Below, in pieces: positions 23,948 to 34,928 of a DNA stretch of 64,000 nt. Under the pieces are notes generated by a model. It was not told the origin of the DNA and searched no databases. It saw only the letters and a program-made list of their open reading frames with translations. The translations under genes and the position numbers were made by a program. How positions within the stretch are numbered: the first letter of the stretch is position 1; the number at the start of each line of letters is the position of its first letter. Origin of the DNA: Cheiracanthium punctorium (taxonomy: Eukaryota > Arthropoda > Arachnida > Araneae > Cheiracanthiidae); assembly GCA_038373885.1 (NCBI GenBank), contig JAWZYV010012512.1, positions 268,530-332,529 of the forward strand, given 5' to 3'.

Positions 23948-25597
23948 TATGCACTATTAAATTTCAATTATAAAGCAGGGGTGAAAATAGGATCCAAATA
24001 TTTAGTGGCACCAAACTGTTCTTCTCTTCGAAAATTGCGGGGGAAAATGTAATTTTTAGTCGCACGCACCCCGATATTTTGGAAGCACCGTGCGACCTCA
24101 TATTCGTATACCTATCTAAAGGAATAGATCTAAAGAAAAAATATGACTCCACTAACTACTTTATAATATTAAAGACTAATGCTTTTAAAGTTTCTTTTGA
24201 TTTTTTAGACCTTCCCCGATATAAAATCCTTGATACGTCCTTGCTCGGAGCGTATCTTCTCAGACTTCGTGGAGGCGTAGGCAGAGCAATCAAGCCAAAC
24301 ATTGGCGGTAGCTCTTCTTCAACAGTTCAGTTTAAAGATTCTTCCGGGTTTTTAAAAATATTTTGGAGGAGATTTTTGTTATGGCTAAGTGACGGCTACT
24401 GACTTCATTCTTAATGAATGCGTAAAATGCAAGTATTATGAGGATAAAAGAATATATATATATTTAATAATACAGTGACGGCAAAAGAAGTTGACATTTT
24501 AATAGGGCAGTAAAACTGTTGACACCTAAATTGAACAACAACAACAAAAAAAAAAACCTATTGCGTGTTTTTATGGAAATATGAGTGTGGATAATGATGC
24601 TTCTATTAGTTCGGAATGCTGGGAGGTTTTTGACGTATCGATGGCGTCCCGTTGGGGATGCGGGAAGTGCGGACCGCTCCGGATGACATTAGCAGAGGAG
24701 GTGACACCCCAAAAAAATGCTGGGTTTAAATTTTTCAATTAATTTGAAAAAAAGATCTAATTTGCTGGTGAAAAAGACTTCCGCAATTAGAAATAAGAAT
24801 AAATATAATGAAAGACATATGCTCTGTGCACATATAGAAATAAAATGTGTCATTTCATCTCAACTTTTTTTTCCAGTTTAAAAATTTCAACATTTTCCTC
24901 ATAAAACAAGAATATAGCAGGTTGTTTTCCACTAATGTGTTGTCATTTCATCTGTATTTTTTCCACGTTAAACCAGGGGTGCACCTAAGAACACTTTCTC
25001 TTGCTAGGGGAGGGGCAGTAGACAAGGGGTATGAATGAGGTTCTTGACTAAATTGGGGGTGCAGTAAAGATTACGCACGGCCTTGCTCAAGTCACGGCTT
25101 TAATGTACAGCAATGCAGTGACTGTACATTACTACCCCGTGTGCACTGTAAAACTTCTTATTTATGTAAAGAAAAAATATTATACTCCAGTGCTGTTAGT
25201 GATTTTGCTTAGTGTTATGCAGAACTAACTTTGACTGGTCTGTTTATGTAGAGGTCCTAGGGTGGAGCGAACGGTGCGACTGCACCGGGTGACATCGATA
25301 TGGGGGCACCAAAATACCTAACTATAGTATAGTATATATATATATACATGTATATTTGAGTGTCCATATATTATTGCAATCCTTGTTCTATCCCTCTGCA
25401 AACTTTTCTAGTTACATATGGGGGGGGGGGCGAATTTTTGTATTTCGCACCACATAGTAAAATACTTAGGACCGGCACTAGGGTTGACACCCGATGTACC
25501 CGCACCGGGTGACACCATGCTTAGCGACGCAACTGGGCGTATGCAGGGCTACCAATGATGAAGAAAAACTGAAAAACTTAGAATAGTAAGGAAATTT
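23948..25597. other. Unassigned stretch with element-end motifs
   Basis: CAGGGGTGAAAATAGG near 23,977 and CCAGGGGTGCACC near 24,974 look like hAT-type 5' ends without matching partners. GCACCGGGTGACA recurs near 25,283 and 25,502. A small hairpin AATGTACAG…CTGTACATT lies at 25,101-25,130. A 107-residue open frame (24,079-24,402) shows no domain I know. Confidence 0.4.
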
Positions 25598-27388
25598 TTA
25601 CTTCCTTGTACGTAGTATAAGGAAGTAATGTGATCCCGAAAAATTTTGGGGGCCAAATTTCGACATAAAAACCGATTTTGACTACCTCTAAATTTAATTT
25701 AAAAAAAATTTTCGATGCATCTCATCGTAGGCTAGCATGCACGATCATATTAACGCGTCTGCAACTCATTTTGACCAGTGGCGAGTCTACTGTGGCCAGT
25801 TTTTCCATGCCGTCTGTACGTACGTACGTACGTATGTATGTAACTCGCATATCTCAAAAACTAATGGTCGTAGAATGTTGAGATTTGATATTTAGGATTG
25901 TTCTATGATCTAGTTGTGCACCTCCCCTTTTGGTGGCAATCGAATGGATAGTTTATGTACAGGACCGCCCAAAAGATTCGAAATACATTACGCTCTATGG
26001 GCCGAAATTCATTAAACTCGCCTAACTCAAAAGCTATTAGGCGTAGAATGTCGAAACTTCATATTTTGGATAGTTGTAACATCTAGTTGTGCACCTCCCC
26101 TTTTGGTTCCATTCGACTGGATAGTTTATCTACAGGACCGCCCAAAAGATACGAAATACATTACGCTCTATGGGCCGAAATTCATCAAAGCGTTTTTTAG
26201 AGGTATTGGGCTATTTCAAACGACTCAGAAGTGATATATGCTGTAAAGAGTTAGAAAATGAATTTCTCCATTAAAAAAAGTGTCTTTTTCATTTATAGTT
26301 CTGCTACAGGAACACTCAAAAGATTTCCAATACATTACGGTCAATAGCAATTTTAGGGGCATTCATCCATTTCAAGCACAATACCGTCCTACCACATAAG
26401 TTAGGTAATGGTCCGACCACGGTCACGTGCCTCCCTCAAGAACTATGCCAAAAGTCGCCAAGCTTGGCGACTTTTGGTGTATGTGTGTGCATATTTAACT
26501 CTCAAATCTCAAAAACTATTATGAAATTTCATATATAAGAATGTTGTAACATCTAGTTGTGCATCTCGATTTTTGGTTCCAATCTACTGGAGAGTTTATT
26601 TACAGGACCACCGAAATGAATTTCAGTACCTTAATGTCTATGGACATCTTCAATATAATACAGTCATTGTTTGGTACATGCCCAAAATCTCGCCGTCTGT
26701 CCTCGACCTTGGCGAGTTTTGGCGAAATATCGCCAAATTTGGCGATAGTCAGTCATTTGGTCCATGCCCAAAGTATCGCCATTTGTTATCGTTCTTGGCG
26801 AGTTTTGGCGGAATATCGCCAAATTTGGCGATAATCTGTCATTGTTTGGTTCATGCTTAAAATCTCGCCAAATGTCTTCGACATTGACGAGTTTCGCCGA
26901 AATATCGCCAAATTTGGCGCCAAAAATTATTTCCTATTTTGTATAACTCTAAAACTTTAACCCGTAGATTTTTTAACTTTGTATTTAGAACTATTGTAAT
27001 ATCTAACTGTTTTCAATATCTTTTTTGACAGCAATCGACTGAGAATTTATTTACAGGGTGAGCCAAATGACTTTAAATACATTGAGGTGTATGGATGCAT
27101 TCAATTCATTGAAAGTCTGTGGTCAATGACTACTTTGGCTATCCCCAAAATCTCGCTGACTATCTCAAGTTTGTCGGGTTTTGGTGAAATATCGCCAAAT
27201 AAAGTGTCAGAAGGAAATCTTTCAAATTGAACTCAGCTTGGCGATATCGAAATATTTGGCTAGAAATCGCTAAACCTTACTATTATTGATATTTTATCTC
27301 TTTCAAACAAATAAATTTAGAGGAAGTGCATCGAAAATATTTTTGATCTAATGGACGTGCAAGGAAGTCATGTGTTGGACACATCAGA
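25598..27388 (-). mobile_element. Helentron-like (HINE-like) element, right inverted copy, uninterrupted
   Basis: An inverted sister of 13,193-19,826. It has the terminal hairpin at 25,598-25,628, a (GTAC)n/(GTAT)n microsatellite at 25,817-25,840, two about 174-bp monomers, the palindrome units at 26,690-26,920, and the 5' end ACATCAGA at 27,388. The site GCTGTAAA at 26,240-26,247 is the unoccupied target of the hAT in the left copy. 1,791 bp, no credible coding sequence. Two overlapping open frames (26,559-26,860) come from the palindromic repeats. Confidence 0.72.
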
Positions 27389-27793
27389 TTTTTACTTTAA
27401 AGGAAAAGGTCAGGGACAGTTGCAAATTTTGGCTACAAGGCTATGCGACAGAAAATTATATGAAGTCAGTGTTGGGCGTTAATCAATAAATTTTTTAATC
27501 GACGCGTTAGTTGATTAAAAAAGTAATTTTGATTAAATCAATTACAATTAAATTAACTGCAATTAAACTTTTAGTTGCAGGTTGCAATTAAATTATTTGG
27601 ATTAATGTATGTTAATCATCATTCGCAATTAAAATAATTGCAATTAACTTTTTTAATTATTCTATGAAACAATTAAAACTAACAATTAACTTACTTATAT
27701 ATAGTTTGTATACGCTACAGCAAATTTTCAAAATTAAAGAAAAAAAAGCTTGCTTTTATATAGGTTATTGAACATAAAAAATGCTATCAAAGT

Positions 27794-28158
27794 GAACGAA
27801 TTGATTACATACACGAGTATTTCACGTGTATTGCGCCAGTAGCAGAAGCCCTAAACATTATGCCAAGTGAGACTAACGCATACTACGGAATAGTTCTGCC
27901 CTGCCTTCTGGCGCTAATTTAAAAATACTGAAAATTGAAAAGAAAACTGTTCTTTTTGCCGTTGATCAAGATATACAGAGAAGGTGTCGAAAAAAGGTTT
28001 GAAAAACTGTTTGATGTCAGCACTCCTGAAGTGGAAAATGTGATTATTGTCGCATTATCATACCCCAGATTTAAAAATAAATAGTCAGCTTGTTTAGAGC
28101 CTGCAGATCGTACAAAAATTCTAAAAGTTATCAAAACCAGTATTTCCAAACAAATGTA
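27794..28158 (+). pseudogene. hAT transposase C-terminal remnant
   Basis: Reading frames give ERIDYIHEYF, then after a frame break VEKRFEKLFDVS, VALSYPRFKNK, a stop, and CLEPADRTKIL. The order RRFEKLF, then ALSYPRFK, then EPA matches the region before the hAT dimerisation domain in ZBED-type transposases. At least one stop (after PRFKNK) and one frameshift make it inactive. The catalytic part and BED finger are absent. Confidence 0.65.
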
Positions 28159-28159
28159 T

Positions 28160-28328
28160 CAGGGGCGTAGTCAAGGGGGGGGTTAGGGGGGGTCATAACC
28201 CTCCCCATGAGGAATTTTTTGCCATACAAAATGTATATTCTTCACTCCCTTATCACACACATGTATGCATATATGTGAGTTGCAGTAGTCGTAACCCCCC
28301 TCATGAAACATTTCTGGCTACGCCCCTG
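28160..28328. mobile_element. hAT-type MITE in transposase remnant
   Basis: Ends CAGGGGCGTAGTCA and TGGCTACGCCCCTG. The flanks AAATGTAT (28,152-28,159) and AAATGAAT (28,329-28,336) match at seven of eight bases. 169 bp, with G-rich and C-rich arms. Confidence 0.8.
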
Positions 28329-28424
28329 AAATGAATGAATATGTAGTAGTAACAGTGGCAATAAAAAAAGTACCCAAGAACGCATTTTTTTTAATTTTGA
28401 CGCTGACTCCAACTCATTTTCAGG

Positions 28425-28591
28425 CAGGCGCCTAGCCAGGAAAATTTTTCGGGGGGGGGATATGCGCCTGGAAATTTTTTTTCAGGGGGGGGGATATGAA
28501 CTTATATGTGTATAAATAGACGAAATTTCATCACTAATCCAAACATTTCGGGGGGATATATCCCGATATCCCCCCCCCTGGCCACGCCCCT
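28425..28591. mobile_element. hAT-type MITE, second copy
   Basis: Starts CAGGCGCCTAGCCAGG and ends TGGCCACGCCCCT. It is flanked by TTTTCAGG (28,417-28,424) and ATTTCAGG (28,592-28,599), seven of eight. Nearly the same family as 60,286-60,420, sharing GGAAAATTTTTCGG and the internal ATATGAACTTATATGTG. Confidence 0.75.
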
Positions 28592-28753
28592 ATTTCAGGG
28601 ACAGAAACAAGCCGAAGCTCCTCCGATGCACCAACAACTAAAGCAGAACTTTTAATGTCGCATTTACTTGCAGAAGAAAGTCACGATTTGTAACTCCTCA
28701 TTAGATATCTTGAGATAAAAAATATGTTTTTATAAAATACAACACACCTTCAC

Positions 28754-29798
28754 CAGTGGCGGCTCGTGGGATACAGCAAGTACAGCCGGGCTGCACTCGA
28801 AATTATCAGCACATACTTTAAAATAATTTATTCTACTATTTTCCTAAATTCAGATTAGAATTGTGGAATTCCTACGGTAAATTAAAAAAATCTCCGAAAA
28901 AAACCGAAAAAAAAAAAAACGTATTGTGGCCGGAAGATTATCAGAAAAAAAGCACTTTAATCTTCCCGCAATTCAATTGGGAAAATGTTTGATTCAGCCC
29001 AGAGCGCTGAAAAGAAAATTGGCAGCACCGTTGCCATGACAACGACTACGTCAGCAGCCTCTTCGGCATAGGGAGTATGCAGCTGATACAGCCGATGGAA
29101 GATTTTCTAACGGCGGCTGAACTTGAGAACTCAACTGACTGATTCGCTCGGACGAGAAGTGAGGGAGGGGGTAAGGAGAATATATGTTTGGAAAACTCTG
29201 GACTTTATATTGCTGAATTTATCAAGAAGGTAAGCCTGAATAGACGCTTATGAATGGACAATTACCCATCAAAGCATTATTGTTTTTAAGTAAGCAAGAA
29301 CTGGCATTTAGAGGACATGGCGAGCGAGAAAATTCTTTAAACATGGGAAATTTTAAAGAGCTTTAAAAATTATTGATATCTGAATTAAAACAACGCCTTT
29401 TTATGGGGACATCGCTGACCGATTCGCATGTTTAAAAGAAAGGAGGATTGATTTGACTTATAAAAAATAAGTAAGTTTTCCTTTTTTTTTTTTCTTCTCA
29501 AGTTATCGTTACAAAAGAAAATTCTAAGGAAACTTCGAATCAGACATGGATTAAAGCAATTTTGAGGATAAGAGCGGCTGGTTGAAAGTTATGTCGATTT
29601 TATGGAAGTAAAATATCTCTGACATTTTTTATGTAATTTCTTTCTTTCTTTTTTTTTTTTTTTTTCCTCGGTGAGGGCTTAATCCGCCAGCTTTCGAATT
29701 CAGCAACAAAGATTTTCCAATCCTCTCCGGAGGAAAGGGGGGGGGGGGGCTCATATGCTTCCGGCTGCACTAACATTTTTGACCACGGGCTGCCACTG
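28754..29798. mobile_element. hAT-type element, 1.05 kb
   Basis: Termini CAGTGGCGGCTCGTGGG and GGGCTGCCACTG. Its first 300 bases are found again inverted at 2037-2393. The flanking 8-mers ACCTTCAC and ACCTGAGT agree only in their first half, so the target duplication is doubtful. Long T and G homopolymers near 29,480, 29,650 and 29,738. No transposase. Confidence 0.65.
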
Positions 29799-29985
29799 AC
29801 CTGAGTGTATTCTCAAAGGTATTTTAGAAGCAAAGAGGAAATTCTTGAAGCAGCACAAAAATTTAGTTCGGGATCCAAATCCAAACTGCCGAAAAGTCAA
29901 TGTGGCCGATTGGAAAAGTTTGCCAAGGCACTTCTGCATGCAAATGGTTGCATGAAGCAAGAGCATCCAATATTCTAATTTCTGG

Positions 29986-30240
29986 TCCGCACCATGAGCG
30001 AGTGGATAAGACACTCCACATGACGGCTGAAGTGTGAACTCGACATGACGGCTGGCCGTGTTTGGGCCTATCGCGCGGCTGTCGATCTAACGGTCTGGAG
30101 TTTTTCCGGATGGTTTTCTCCAGATTTAACGTGAATACGTGTTAGAACCTCTGAAAAAATCCTCCGACCAAGGCAACCGCCCAGAATGCGGATGCCTCTA
30201 GTACACAGGCTGGCCACATAACATCACATAACACAACTCC
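29986..30240 (+). mobile_element. tRNA-derived SINE, subfamily B
   Basis: Shares GTCGATCTAACGGTCTGGAG and GTGAATACGTGTTAGAACC with the copy at 11,823. It is flanked by the direct repeat AATTTCTGG (29,977-29,985 and 30,241-30,249). Directly downstream, GGGGGCTGAGCGCATAGCC (about 30,263-30,281) resembles the box A head of subfamily A, probably a 5' fragment of another copy. Confidence 0.82.
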
Positions 30241-30281
30241 AATTTCTGGAGGCCCGGCGAGGGGGCTGAGCGCATAGCCGT

Positions 30282-30592
30282 CAACTCCGATATAAGAAAG
30301 ACCCCTCACAGCAACCATAGAAGCTCGTGACGAAAGCAAAGTTAGGCCGTAGGTTTTTCGACTGGGTTACTAGCTGCGCTCGCTTATCATCGGAGTATTA
30401 TCGCCAATTGATCCCGCAAGTACTATTATTATGAACACGGGCAGGTACGTCAAACCGCTCAAACGGCAGGTGAAAGAGAATTGGCGATAGTATACTATTA
30501 CTTTTCCGCCATCAATGGGATTTTGTTTGCTTCGAAGTTCTTGAAGAATGTCCATTATTTACAAAACTATGCTTGCTAATTGTATTTAAAAT
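30282..30592. other. Leader region of the THAP gene remnant
   Basis: No element boundary found. It may contain the old promoter of the downstream THAP/P-like gene, but no core promoter motif is convincing. Confidence 0.3.
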
Positions 30593-32743
30593 ATGGCATA
30601 CAAGTGTTCAGTACCTTTTTGTAGAGGTAATTATGCAGACGGCCTCAAGGTATCCGTTTTCAGTTTACCAAAGAATGAACTACAAAGGAAATTGCTAAAT
30701 GCCATTCCACGTGCAAATATTAATCCATCAAAGAATTTTAAAGTAAGTGCTTTTTTGTTTATTTTTAAGAATATGTTTAGTATATTTGGATTTATGTATC
30801 TATAAATCTCTCTCTTCTATATTCATATAAGCATTAAATTTTTTCTGATTTCATGAATTTCATTTCAGTTTACAAATAATTTTACAATCTTTATTAATAA
30901 TTGCTATTTCTTTATTGTAATCAATCAGATGTGTATATATATCTATATATATATATATGTGTGTGTGTGCGTGTGTTATCAATACTTTTTAATTCCTCTT
31001 TAAAAAACATAAAAAGCAGGACTTAAAATTGTAAAACAATAATAATAATAATGATAACAGGAATTTTGAAACAATATGTAAAATAAAATCATATTTTGTT
31101 ATTTGATTTGCAGTTGGAAGTATGAACTAATAATGATCTATCTCGCTTTTTTAGTGAAAACTGCAATTCCTGAAGATGACTTATTTATTATTCTCATCAT
31201 TACCGGTTTTGAAAATTTATTTTTTACAAAATTACAAATAACGAATTAATAATATTAATAAAGATTGATATTTAATACTTCTAAAATATGTAATAATGAT
31301 AAAATTATTACTATTATAAGTAATAGCATTATTTAAACCTCATAGTTCATAGTATAGTTAATAGTAATCACAATTCTCGATCATTTAATATTTATCTGTT
31401 AGAAAAATGTAGGCTTTTTTATTTAATTAGTGAAAACTATTCATTGCAGGTCTGTGAATAACATTTTAAAGAAGAAGATATTAGGAGAACTTCAGAATGC
31501 TACAATCCAGCAATGGGAGAGAAAATAGTGGCAACCTTAACCCTTTAAGGCGCAGTGATCCCGCTCTGGGATCACCAAACTCTGACGTTTTGACTGTTGC
31601 CTGTCACGAAGAATAGATTGGATTTCTATAAAAATAGTTGCGGGTGACATAGCTCCACCAGAATCCTTTACTTTTTAGCACGTTCATTTCCCGTAAAAAA
31701 ATTGGTCACGATTCTTTTTAACAGAACTGACATCTGCTGAAAAATGGAAGAACGCGAGAACAGCTGGACAGATTGCCCAATGCTGAAAAAAGGGCAGCCG
31801 TTGCCATCGCTCGACTTAACTACCAGCAAGATGGCGGACGATCGAAACGTTCATCGCATGCCACAGATCTAGAGACCCTTTTTTGACGCAGCTGGCTGTG
31901 CTAACGTTCATCGCATGCCACAGATCTAGAGACCCTTTTTTGGCGCCAGCTGCGTCAAAAAAGGGTCTCTAGATCTGTGGCATGCGATGGCAACGGCTGC
32001 CCTTTTTTCAGCATTGGGAAAGGGTTGCGCCTCAAAGAATTAACACAACTAAGATTTAAGGATGATGCTTTGCCTACAATTTTTCATGGCTGTCCTGCAT
32101 ATTTATCAAAACATATCAAGGCCAGAGAAGCTCCAGAAAACAAAGCTGAAAGGAGCAACTGCAAAAGACTCATGAATTAAGAGTGAAATCCCTTGAAGAA
32201 TAGCAATCAAAAACTTCCTTTCAAACTCTGGAATAATTATTATTATTACTAAAGGATATTCAAATTCCTGATGTGTTTACGATTGTTAAAGCTGAAAATA
32301 TAGTTATGTTTTTAAAAATATCTTCATTGCCAGTACCTGAGTTATAGTTATCAATAATAATAGATGAAAATTTAATGGTAAGTGTTTTTTATCATAAAGT
32401 ACCTATAACTGAGCATAACAATTTTAAATTCCCAATGCAATCTACAAATATAAATGATTAGCTGTCTCTATTGCATGAATTTATAAATTACAATGGTTTT
32501 TCATTTGATAAATTAAACAATCTAATATCTTTAGTAAAAAATATTTGTTGCGAGTTAAAGCTAATTGTTCCTGAAAGAGCCATGATTTAATAGATTTTTT
32601 TATATGAACAGATTAATTTAATTGGTTTAAGTAAAACAGCCCATAGATATAGTGCAGATCTTTTAGTATTAAGTAGTTTGTTACATTCAATATCTCACCA
32701 TGCATTGTTAATTGAATATGAATATGTTTATAAATGTAAATAA
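30593..32743 (+). pseudogene. THAP-domain, P-element-like transposase remnant
   Basis: Exon 1 (30,593-30,742) encodes the first half of a THAP zinc finger, with CSVPFC supplying the first Cys pair and FSLPKN matching the usual FPxxP region. A consensus donor GTAAGT follows. After an AG acceptor at 31,449, exon 2 gives VCE-stop-HF, where C-x2-H completes the C2CH finger but the middle codon is TAA. The frame continues to 31,540, is broken by a piggyBac-type MITE, and resumes with DALPTIFHGCPAYLSK, typical of THAP transposases. Further on, FINYNGFSFDKLNNLI and RYSADLLVLSSLLHSIS match the P-element-like N-terminal region, with more stops. The catalytic core is missing. A polyadenylation-like AATAAA is at 32,768. 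Clearly inactive. Confidence 0.72.
31541..32039. mobile_element. piggyBac-type MITE inside the THAP remnant
   Basis: Ends CCCTTTAAGGCGCAGTG and GGTTGCGCCTCAAAGAA, with TTAA at 31,537-31,540 and 32,040-32,043. Same family as 22,550-22,934, but 114 bp longer because an internal segment with CGCATGCCACAGATCTAGAG is duplicated and inverted at 31,855-31,990, producing a long internal hairpin. Confidence 0.85.
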
Positions 32744-32773
32744 TGTAAAAACCTTTATATTTTACTTAATAAA

Positions 32774-33169
32774 TATTTTTCAATTCAAACTGGCCATGTG
32801 CTTGTTTTCTTTAATTTTCTTTATTTTTTATAGGTCATAATTAAGAGTTTTGGAAACGTTTTAATTAATATTAAACTTTTTTTTAGTCTTTTTCTAAATG
32901 TTATAATGCTTCTACAAAGGGGGAAAAACTAAATAAACTACATTTTCATTAATCAATTTTTAATTGGTCAAGAAGTTAATTTCAATAAATACTATAATCA
33001 CTATGTGTAATGAGTGCATATACAAAGTGATCTCATTTATAATTTACAAGTAGAAAAAATTGCGAGTTAATACGTTTAAATACGTTCCCTCCTCGGAGTA
33101 GGGGGAAAGGTTAGCCTAACAATTGTGACGTCATTTCTCCCGTTGAAGGTCTTTCTATCTATCGGGGTT
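32774..33169. other. AT-rich stretch without features
   Basis: Contains no recognisable gene; no repeat boundary seen. Confidence 0.4.
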
Positions 33170-33385
33170 GACGGCATAGCGCTTGCAACTGGGAGAAGGA
33201 AAAGTGCCTGGTTCAAACTCAGTCAGATCGCGTCCGTCAATCTAGCCGTTCGGAGTCTTACGCAGTTTCTTCGAAACTTTTCATAAATACGGATTAAGAC
33301 TCCTTAGAAAAAACCCCACGTAGGGCACCTCGTATTCGGCCTAGACCCCTCATGTAGATAATTGTTGGTATTACCAAAATAAAAT
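33170..33385 (+). mobile_element. tRNA-derived SINE, subfamily A
   Basis: CGGCATAGCGCTTGCAACTGG is the box A side, with a box B-like GGTTCAAACTC at about 33,210-33,220. The body has CTTAGAAAAAACCCCACG. The tail is A-rich (CAAAATAAAATAAAAG). Ends approximate. Confidence 0.7.
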
Positions 33386-33711
33386 AAAAGCAAGCAATTT
33401 CTGGAGTGCTGTTATTCTGGTAGAAAAATTTGGAATGTGAAATTCTCAGGCTTCAGCTGGTTAGCTAGAAAAATTCATAAAATGGAAGCTGACGCATTTC
33501 ACATTTGAGAAAATCTGGAAGAAAGAATAACTGGAAGGTGAAAAATGAAACAGCTGACTCTTTTTGATTTTATTGCATTGCTTGTTTTTACTACCTTTTT
33601 CTAAGGTAGCTTAAAATAATTTTTTGTGGATGAAATAATATAATGATAATAAAAGGAACATGTTTAAACACGCCAGTATATCAAGAAAAATATTCACAGT
33701 CCCAAGAATGT
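33386..33711. other. Unassigned stretch
   Basis: AT-rich, with nothing recognised. Confidence 0.35.
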
Positions 33712-33724
33712 AAAGTGTAAAGGG

Positions 33725-33913
33725 TTGGCGTTGGTGCTGTAGGATTACGGCCAAGTATCTGCACATGGAATCTAAGCGAAGGGCGGGGTGCACTCCGTGG
33801 GGTCTTTCTAAGGGGTCCTAATCCGTATTTACTCTAAGTTTCGGAGGAAAGCACGGAAAACTCCGAACAGTTACGTCGGCGGACGCGAACTGGTTTTCAA
33901 CCAGGCACCTTCC
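33725..33913 (-). mobile_element. tRNA-derived SINE, subfamily A, minus strand
   Basis: The minus strand reads GGTTGAAAACCAG (box B), then the shared body, then GGCCGTAATCC as in the tail of the 985-1226 copy. A perfect 13-bp direct repeat, AAAGTGTAAAGGG, flanks it (33,712-33,724 and 33,914-33,926). The 5' head is truncated. Confidence 0.85.
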
Positions 33914-34419
33914 AAAGTGTAAAGGGAAATGTTATTCTTTTACAAATTCTGTTTATGGAAGATCTCTACTTCAGGACGATTTTTTACATTTTCACGGTTC
34001 CTTTAAAGTCGTTAAACAGAGAGCCAACTATATATATATATGGTCGCGCCCCCAAATCACAAAAGGACCCTAATTTTGGTCAGGTAACTTGCAGAAACCT
34101 AGCTATTATTGTTTTTTTCGATTAAATTGAAATGTGTGTGCGGTGGCGCCTGATGATAGAGCACACCATTTCAATTATCCATTCCATTTTCCGTCTATTT
34201 GTGGATACATGTGATTAGGCTTAAAAAGCCCACCAGTTCTAATTTGGCGCTTTATATCCAATTTATCCACTCTTTCATTGCCTTAAAAGGCTATATTTAA
34301 ACACTTATCCGGTATAAGCTCGTTAATTGGCACTATGTGCTATCTACTTTTTTATTTTTATATTTTTTCACTTTATCAATGGATTATCTTGGGATTTCAC
34401 TTTACGTAAGTAAGCTATT

Positions 34420-34446
34420 ATATATATATATATATATATATGTATA
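34420..34446. repeat. (TA)n microsatellite
   Basis: A TA dinucleotide run just before the tRNA-like array, possibly the arrest point or target of the rearrangement. A shorter (TA)n is at 34,030-34,041. Confidence 0.8.
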
Positions 34447-34567
34447 TGTATATACCAAAAATATTTACACCATTTTTAGAAAGTGATTCCATCAACCTTT
34501 CAAGTTATTAGGCAAGTTAGAGTGTATAGGCTGATTAATTTTATTTTTTACCAACTATGCGAAAAAT

Positions 34568-34637
34568 TCCAGAGCTGGGAATCGAACCCAGGACTGCCGC
34601 ATAACGCGCGGGTGCTCTACCACTGAGCTACTCTGGG
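34568..34637 (-). tRNA. tRNA-like gene or tRNA pseudogene, copy 1
   Basis: On the minus strand it folds as a cloverleaf. The acceptor CCCAGAG pairs with CTCTGGA (first pair mismatched). The D arm is GCTC-AGTGGTA-GAGC and the T arm is CTGGG-TTCGATT-CCCAG. The anticodon arm is weaker: CCCGC-GCGTTAT-GCGGC with a C-C mismatch and C instead of U at position 33. Standard numbering gives anticodon GTT (Asn), but the sequence does not otherwise look like tRNA-Asn. Internal boxes A and B are intact, so it may be transcribed. Confidence 0.55.
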
Positions 34638-34858
34638 ACGATTCCCAGATGAAATTTCTCGCATTAGAGCCGTTGGCATTTATCATCTTCCTCTGCAAAC
34701 CACAGATAGAACAGATGAAACAATTAATTCGCGACAACTCCATTACGCCGCGGATATTATACATTTTTAGAAAGTGATTCCATCAACCTTTCAAGTTATT
34801 AGGCAAGTTGGAGTGTATAGGCTGATTAATTTTATTTTTTACCAACTATGCGAAAAAT

Positions 34859-34928
34859 TCCAGAGCTGGGAATCGAACCCAGGACTGCCGCATAACGCGC
34901 GGGTGCTCTACCACTGAGCTACTCTGGG
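34859..34928 (-). tRNA. tRNA-like gene or tRNA pseudogene, copy 2
   Basis: Identical to copy 1 exactly 291 bases downstream, with the same cloverleaf and the same anticodon-loop oddity. Confidence 0.55.

Larger units (their letters stand above)
27467..28753 (+). mobile_element. Decayed hAT element (ZBED-like) with its 5' end
   Basis: The apparent 5' terminus CAGTGTTGGGCGTTAATC starts at 27,467, followed by an ATTAA-rich leader (27,480-27,700) and a broken transposase (27,794-28,158). Two MITEs (28,160-28,328 and 28,425-28,591) and the element at 28,754 interrupt the rest. The matching 3' terminus was not found. Confidence 0.6.

Noticed and set aside
24079..24402. A 107-residue open frame
   Set aside because: No family resemblance, no splice or promoter context and a position among repeat fragments.
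26559..26946. Repeated LASFGEISPNLAI-like peptides, also at 13,624-14,034
   Set aside because: They arise from translating the TCGCCAAATTTGGCGA palindrome units in both strands and several frames. Stops and frames differ between copies, so a protein is not supported.
28746..29806. 8-bp target duplication for the 28,754 element
   Set aside because: ACCTTCAC and ACCTGAGT agree only in four positions. The element ends are supported by inverted termini, not by a duplication.
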